From CAYYMD01 sp964480425 (GTDB lineage: Bacteria > Planctomycetota > Phycisphaerae > SM23-33): a stretch of DNA of 12,553 nt. Below are positions 7,148 through 12,553 of the stretch, piece after piece. The first letter of the stretch is position 1. Each line of letters opens with the position of its first letter. The translations under genes and the position numbers were made by a program. The DNA is taken from positions 1-12,553 of the forward strand of contig CAYZPY010000068.1 in the NCBI GenBank assembly GCA_964480425.1, given 5' to 3'. Under the pieces are notes generated by a model. The model saw only the letters and a list, made by a program, of their open reading frames with translations, searched no databases and was not told the origin of the DNA.

Positions 7148-8191
7148 ATGTCCAGGGCCCGGTACCCCACAGAGGCGGCGCACAATCAGGACGAACGCGA
7201 CCGGCGCGTGTCGCGCGTTCTGGTCGTCGACGATGAAGAGGAAATTCGCCGACTGTTGTCCGACGTGCTGAGTTCGGCGCGGGTGGAGGTGATATCGGCC
7301 GCCGGGGCCGCCGAGGCCGTAGAGCTCGCCAGGCGGTTCAGTCCCGACATGGTGGTGGCGGACCTTTACCTCGGCGACGACAGCGGACTGGACGTTATAG
7401 ACCGCATTCGCAAGGAGGCGTACGAGATTCCGGCAGTGGTCATCAGCGGAAGGGCCGACGTGGGCAAACTGAGCGAGGCCTCCCGTATTCGCCCCGTGGA
7501 GCTGATGACAAAACCGCTGGACATAGATCACCTGCGCCGGACCGTCAGGGATGAACTCTCGCGTCAAAACCGCCAAAAGCGCCAGCACAGGCGCGTGGAG
7601 CGTTTGCGCCGATTGGCGCGCAGGTCGAACATCGAGCGCAGGAACATGCACCGCCAGTACCAGACCGCCTGCCGCGAGTTGACCGAGGCGTATCGCGGAC
7701 TGAGCGACAAGTACGATCTTCAGCAGGCGGTGATAGAGTATCAGCGTCACATACTCCAGGCCGGTAATCACGACGACGTCTTCCGGGAACTTTTCAATCT
7801 TTTCGTTCGTCATTCCGGGGCAGTGTTCGGGGTCGCGATGATTTGCGACGCGTACGGGCAGCTTCAGATAGTGGGACGATTCGGCGTTCCCACGCCCGAC
7901 GGCATCCGTTTCTGCCAGGCGCTGGTTGAGCCGGTGGCGCACAGCGTCGCCGAAAACGAAAAATGCTCTATAATCGACGCCGGTGAACGCCCCGACCTGT
8001 TCGATCCTTCTATAAGGCGATACCTGCCGGGCCTGACAATACTTCCTTCCGCGCTGATTGCCGACGGACAGAAGTTGGCGGGCATGGTCGTGCTGTACCG
8101 AAAAGGGGAACAGCCATTCACCGACGTGGACTTGCAACTGGCAGAGATGATCGGACCGTCCACGGGTTGCGCCGTTCAGCGCGTGAGTTAG
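7148..8191 (+). CDS. Response regulator with receiver, coiled coil and GAF domain
   Basis: ATG 7148 is preceded by AAGGAG at 7136-7141, six bases away and inside the last codons of the kinase, so the two genes are translationally linked. Residues about 23-140 are a receiver with D28-D29-E30, phospho-acceptor D72 in VVADLYL, S100 in VVISGR and K122 in MTKPLD. Residues about 137-205 are strongly basic then helical (QKRQHRRVERLRRLARR and onward), a likely coiled coil joining to a C-terminal GAF domain (about 205-345; VFGVAMICDAYGQLQIVGRFG, and SALIADGQKLAGMVVLYRKG near the end). No DNA-binding or enzymatic output domain is present. It could act as a ligand-tuned phosphate sink or a partner protein for the kinase; that role is inference. 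Confidence 0.92.
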   Translation: MSRARYPTEAAHNQDERDRRVSRVLVVDDEEEIRRLLSDVLSSARVEVISAAGAAEAVELARRFSPDMVVADLYLGDDSGLDVIDRIRKEAYEIPAVVISGRADVGKLSEASRIRPVELMTKPLDIDHLRRTVRDELSRQNRQKRQHRRVERLRRLARRSNIERRNMHRQYQTACRELTEAYRGLSDKYDLQQAVIEYQRHILQAGNHDDVFRELFNLFVRHSGAVFGVAMICDAYGQLQIVGRFGVPTPDGIRFCQALVEPVAHSVAENEKCSIIDAGERPDLFDPSIRRYLPGLTILPSALIADGQKLAGMVVLYRKGEQPFTDVDLQLAEMIGPSTGCAVQRVS

Positions 8192-8200
8192 CCCACAATG

Positions 8201-8240
8201 CCCGATTAATGTCGGGACAGACAAACGCCGTTTCGGCGGT
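8201..8240 (+). terminator. Two small adjacent hairpins after the signalling operon
   Basis: CCCGA/TCGGG (8201-8205 with 8212-8216) and CGCCG/CGGCG (8226-8230 with 8234-8238) follow the stop codon within 50 bases. Both stems are 5 bp and no U-rich tract follows, so termination here is only possible. Confidence 0.28.
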
Positions 8241-8453
8241 CTTGGGGGATTATCAACAGTAACCAACAGTTTCTCTACAGGTTGGATACATGTCTGGCCG
8301 ATAACACTACATGTTGGGTAAAAATGCCAACAGGATAGTGGATATTGCCCTGTGTAAGATGTTTATGTTTGTGAGATAAAAAAATTTTTAAGACGCAAGT
8401 TTTGTGTTTTCATGGCATTATGACACAAGCGCAATATTTTGAGTATATTTATA
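8241..8453 (+). other. AT-rich non-coding region upstream of nrdJ
   Basis: No gene is supported. There is an interrupted inverted repeat TTGTG-TTT-TCAT / ATGA-CACAA at 8402-8428 just upstream of the nrdJ promoter, which could be an operator. ATGTTGGGTA at 8311-8320 recurs as ATGTTGAGTA at 8468-8477 and as an exact copy at 806-815. A FliA-like GCCGATAA at 8297-8304 has no matching -35. I see no cobalamin-riboswitch core here. Confidence 0.4.
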
Positions 8454-8481
8454 TTGAAACATCCCATATGTTGAGTAAAAT
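8454..8481 (+). promoter_or_regulatory. Promoter of nrdJ
   Basis: TTGAAA at 8454-8459 and TAAAAT at 8476-8481 are 16 bases apart, each 5 of 6 to consensus. Transcription would begin near 8488 and give a leader of about 150 bases whose first bases form the stem described in the next entry. Confidence 0.55.
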
Positions 8482-8535
8482 TCCGGTTTGTCGCCAGTAG
8501 GCGATGGAAGGGTCGTAGCGACAATTCCGGGAATT
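8479..8535 (+). promoter_or_regulatory. Leader structure of nrdJ with two mutually exclusive hairpins
   Basis: TTGTCGC (8488-8494) pairs perfectly with GCGACAA (8518-8524). CCGG (8483-8486 with 8527-8530) and AATT (8479-8482 with 8532-8535) could extend it at the DNA level. A competing hairpin, TCGCC/GGCGA with a 4-base loop (8491-8495 with 8500-8504), uses the same bases. Such a pair can form a switch, but no ligand-binding core is recognised. Confidence 0.4.
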
Positions 8536-8637
8536 CGTGATCGGCTGACGGATGTGTGGAGTTTGGCTTGCCGGTAGGTTCAAGTGGGTCCGTGGCCGAG
8601 TGGTGCAAGTTTTAAAAGTCAGTTTGGAGCCTTTCAA

Positions 8638-11679
<3,042 letters not shown>

Positions 11680-11932
11680 AGACAATGATTACCGGGACGC
11701 CGCAGGTTAACCAAAACGCCACGGCTGGAGGCTTTGCGGCGTCACGAAGGGAGGCCCTGCAAGGGCCTGATATTCGGCGTGTTACGTCGGGCGCCGTCGG
11801 GCCGGTACGGATGCCGGCGCGGAAAAACACTGTCGGATGTGCGGAATTTTAAACCGGCGGTCGGTGGAAGCGGCGCCACGCCGACCGCCACGTTGAAAAA
11901 TACAAAGGATTCGGCAAATAAAAGACTAAAGA
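11680..11932 (+). other. Structured GC-rich region downstream of nrdJ
   Basis: No gene is supported. Several inverted repeats occur: GACGCCGC/GCGGCGTC (11696-11703 with 11736-11743), AGGCCCT/AGGGCCT with a 3-base loop (11752-11768), GCGCCG/CGGCGC (11791-11796 with 11815-11820) and GGCGGTCGG/CCGACCGCC (11856-11864 with 11881-11889). None is followed by a U tract, so they may stabilise the mRNA end or be repeat remnants rather than intrinsic terminators. Confidence 0.5.
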
Positions 11933-11969
11933 TTGAAAATCGCTGATTCCGATTTATAATTCATAATGG
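11921..11969 (+). repeat. Degenerate heptad tract containing the small-RNA promoter
   Basis: Read in sevens the stretch gives AAAGACT, AAAGATT, GAAAATC, GCTGATT, CCGATTT, ATAATTC, ATAATGG. The first two and last two units resemble each other. It is the same period as the repeat in mnmG but a different unit. Degeneracy makes this uncertain. Confidence 0.35.
11933..11960 (+). promoter_or_regulatory. Strong sigma-70 promoter of the predicted small RNA
   Basis: TTGAAA at 11933-11938 (5 of 6) and TATAAT at 11955-11960 (6 of 6) are separated by 16 bases. This is the best promoter match in the window. Transcription should start near 11967, directly before the structured RNA. Confidence 0.68.
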
Positions 11970-12091
11970 ACGAGTTGTCCGCTGCACCCCAAAGCGATGT
12001 AGGTCCCCCTCCGCCTACATCTGGGATGCGGCTATCGGGGCGATGCCGAGGTCTCCCTCCGCCTGGGTGTCGCCCTTTTGTTATTATTTTT
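11967..12091 (+). ncRNA. Predicted small RNA with two C-rich (anti-Shine-Dalgarno-like) loops
   Basis: The transcript of about 115-125 bases folds into three adjacent elements. A small 5' hairpin is GGAC/GTCC (11968-11980). A long stem-loop follows: outer helix 11981-11991 with 12022-12032 (10 of 11 pairs, one wobble, one C-A mismatch), a 4-base bulge AAGC, then a perfect 8-bp helix GATGTAGG/CCTACATC (11996-12003 with 12014-12021) closing the loop UCCCCCUCCG. Last comes the terminator stem at 12038-12075 with loop UCUCCCUCCG. The two loops with their closing bases (AGG...CCU) agree at 15 of 16 positions. Each contains CCUCC, identical to the anti-Shine-Dalgarno core of 16S rRNA. No open frame of note lies inside. 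By analogy with C-rich-loop regulators (alpha-r15/cuckoo RNAs, RsaE), it may pair with ribosome binding sites. I do not recognise the family. Confidence 0.68.
12038..12091 (+). terminator. Intrinsic terminator of the small RNA
   Basis: The stem pairs 12038-12051 with 12062-12075 (14 positions: six Watson-Crick pairs at the base, two G-U wobbles, one mismatch, the rest paired). Its 10-base loop is UCUCCCUCCG, and TTTT then TTATTATTTTT follow at once. It is the only convincing Rho-independent terminator in the window and fixes the + orientation of the RNA. Confidence 0.78.
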
Positions 12092-12305
12092 GCGTCCATA
12101 AAGCGTACATCGCCGGTTGAGACCCGCGGCTTTTATTATTCACTTCTGAATTGGAAAATTTTGTCCTCCGGCGAAAGCGGCTACTAAGACCGGTAAAACC
12201 AATGTCGCCGGGCGCGGCGGCGCTCCCACGCTGCCGCGTAATATGCAACGATTGCGAAGTCGGCGGCCCACCTACGGCGGATAAACCCGGCAAGACCGAC
12301 GATAA
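12092..12305 (+). other. Non-coding stretch, no recognised content
   Basis: Open frames on both strands here (for example 12151-12372 on + and 12084-12293 on -) have low-complexity translations, no ribosome binding site and no motif I recognise. It may contain further decayed sulfatase sequence upstream of the fragment that ends at 12479. Confidence 0.4.
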
Positions 12306-12479
12306 CCTCGACGGCGGCGACTCACGTGTGATAGGCGACTATACGACCTCATCAAGGACCCCGGCGGGCTAAACGACATTGCATCCGACAGGCCTGATGT
12401 AGTTAAACGGATGGCGGCGATCGTGGACAAATGGCGGGCATCGTGCCATGCCAGCCGCGGGGGCGCTGATTATAAATAG
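12306..12479 (+). pseudogene. Remnant of a sulfatase C-terminus
   Basis: From 12339 one frame reads LYDLIKDPGGLNDIA, continues SDRPDVVKRMAAIVDKWRASC and ends GGADYK before TAG at 12477-12479. This follows the characteristic end of family S1 sulfatases (ELYDLxxDPxExxNLA, then a helix with PDVVxRM and W, then a GADY-like end); the usual Glu after DPG is Gly. The frame is closed upstream by TAA at 12303-12305, and the catalytic C/S-x-P-x-R region is absent. The only in-frame ATG (12414) is far inside the motif. It is therefore a 3' fragment, cut off by rearrangement or decay. Such enzymes strip sulfate from algal polysaccharides and are abundant in Planctomycetes. Confidence 0.55.
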
Positions 12480-12553
12480 CCGTACAAAAAGGGCCGGCCC
12501 CACGAGTGTCCCAACGTTTGATTTCGAATTTTCGATAACACGATTATTCTAAT

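Noticed and set aside
8297..8304. Second exact GCCGATAA (FliA -10)
   Set aside because: No TAAA-like -35 lies 15-16 bases upstream and no flagellar gene follows.
8304..8319. NrdR-box-like sequence upstream of nrdJ (13 of 16 positions)
   Set aside because: NrdR boxes come in pairs about 31 bases apart close to the promoter. The matching position has no second box, and this site is about 150 bases upstream of the predicted promoter.
8577..8610. tRNA-like pieces: GGTTCAAG followed by GTGGCCGAGTGG, resembling T-arm and D-arm motifs of a serine tRNA
   Set aside because: The order is reversed for a tRNA, and no acceptor stem, anticodon arm or 3' half follows. It overlaps the nrdJ leader and is most likely chance or a very small relic.
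8241..8637. Cobalamin riboswitch ahead of the B12-dependent reductase
   Set aside because: I looked for the conserved core and the AGTCAGGA-type B12 box and found neither.
11996..12075. Minus-strand reading of the paired hairpins as a CsrA-binding RNA (GGA in loops)
   Set aside because: No U tract or promoter supports minus-strand transcription, whereas both exist on the + strand.
11966..12187. 73-codon open frame across the small RNA
   Set aside because: It runs through the stems and terminator, and its Pro/Arg-rich translation is a by-product of the C-rich loops.
12491..12500. Perfect palindrome GGGCCGGCCC near the window end
   Set aside because: It has no loop and no U tract on the + strand. 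It could be a restriction-type palindrome by chance in GC-rich DNA.

Overview
The window looks like chromosomal sequence from a free-living, motile, anaerobic or microaerobic bacterium. The best guess is a Phycisphaerae-type planctomycete. The basis is a FlgM anti-sigma factor behind a sigma-28-like promoter, a long B12-dependent ribonucleotide reductase, the end of a sulfatase, and heptanucleotide repeats of the AAATCCG kind. The taxonomic placement is inference; the sequence itself only shows GC-rich genes separated by AT-rich spacers. All supported genes lie on the + strand.

Layout. 1-767: the end of a polytopic membrane protein (DUF975-like). 966-1535: a small four-helix membrane protein with a Pro/Gln-rich head and its own promoter. 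1634-3514: mnmG (tRNA wobble-uridine modification), apparently leaderless and carrying an in-frame heptad-repeat insertion. 3515-3804: an AT-rich spacer ending in a FliA-like promoter. 3805-4098: flgM. 4320-8191: a compact three-gene signalling cluster made of a HTH-REC protein with inverted domain order, a soluble HDOD-GAF-type histidine kinase, and a REC-coiled coil-GAF protein. 8192-8637: regulatory spacer with a promoter and a leader that can fold in two exclusive ways. 8638-11679: nrdJ, a class II ribonucleotide reductase. 11680-12553: no intact gene, but a predicted small RNA (about 11967-12091) and the decayed C-terminus of a sulfatase (to 12479).

How the parts may work together. The three signalling genes are spaced like an operon and encode one transmitter and two receiver proteins, so they probably form a cytoplasmic phosphorelay. 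The nearby flgM suggests, without proving, a link to motility control. MnmG and NrdJ are housekeeping enzymes for decoding and dNTP supply.

The most notable object is the small RNA. It has a near-consensus promoter (TTGAAA, 16 bp, TATAAT), an extended stem-loop and an intrinsic terminator stem-loop. The two stems present almost identical C-rich loops (UCCCCCUCCG and UCUCCCUCCG). Each loop contains CCUCC, the anti-Shine-Dalgarno core of 16S rRNA. This suggests a regulator that competes for ribosome binding sites.
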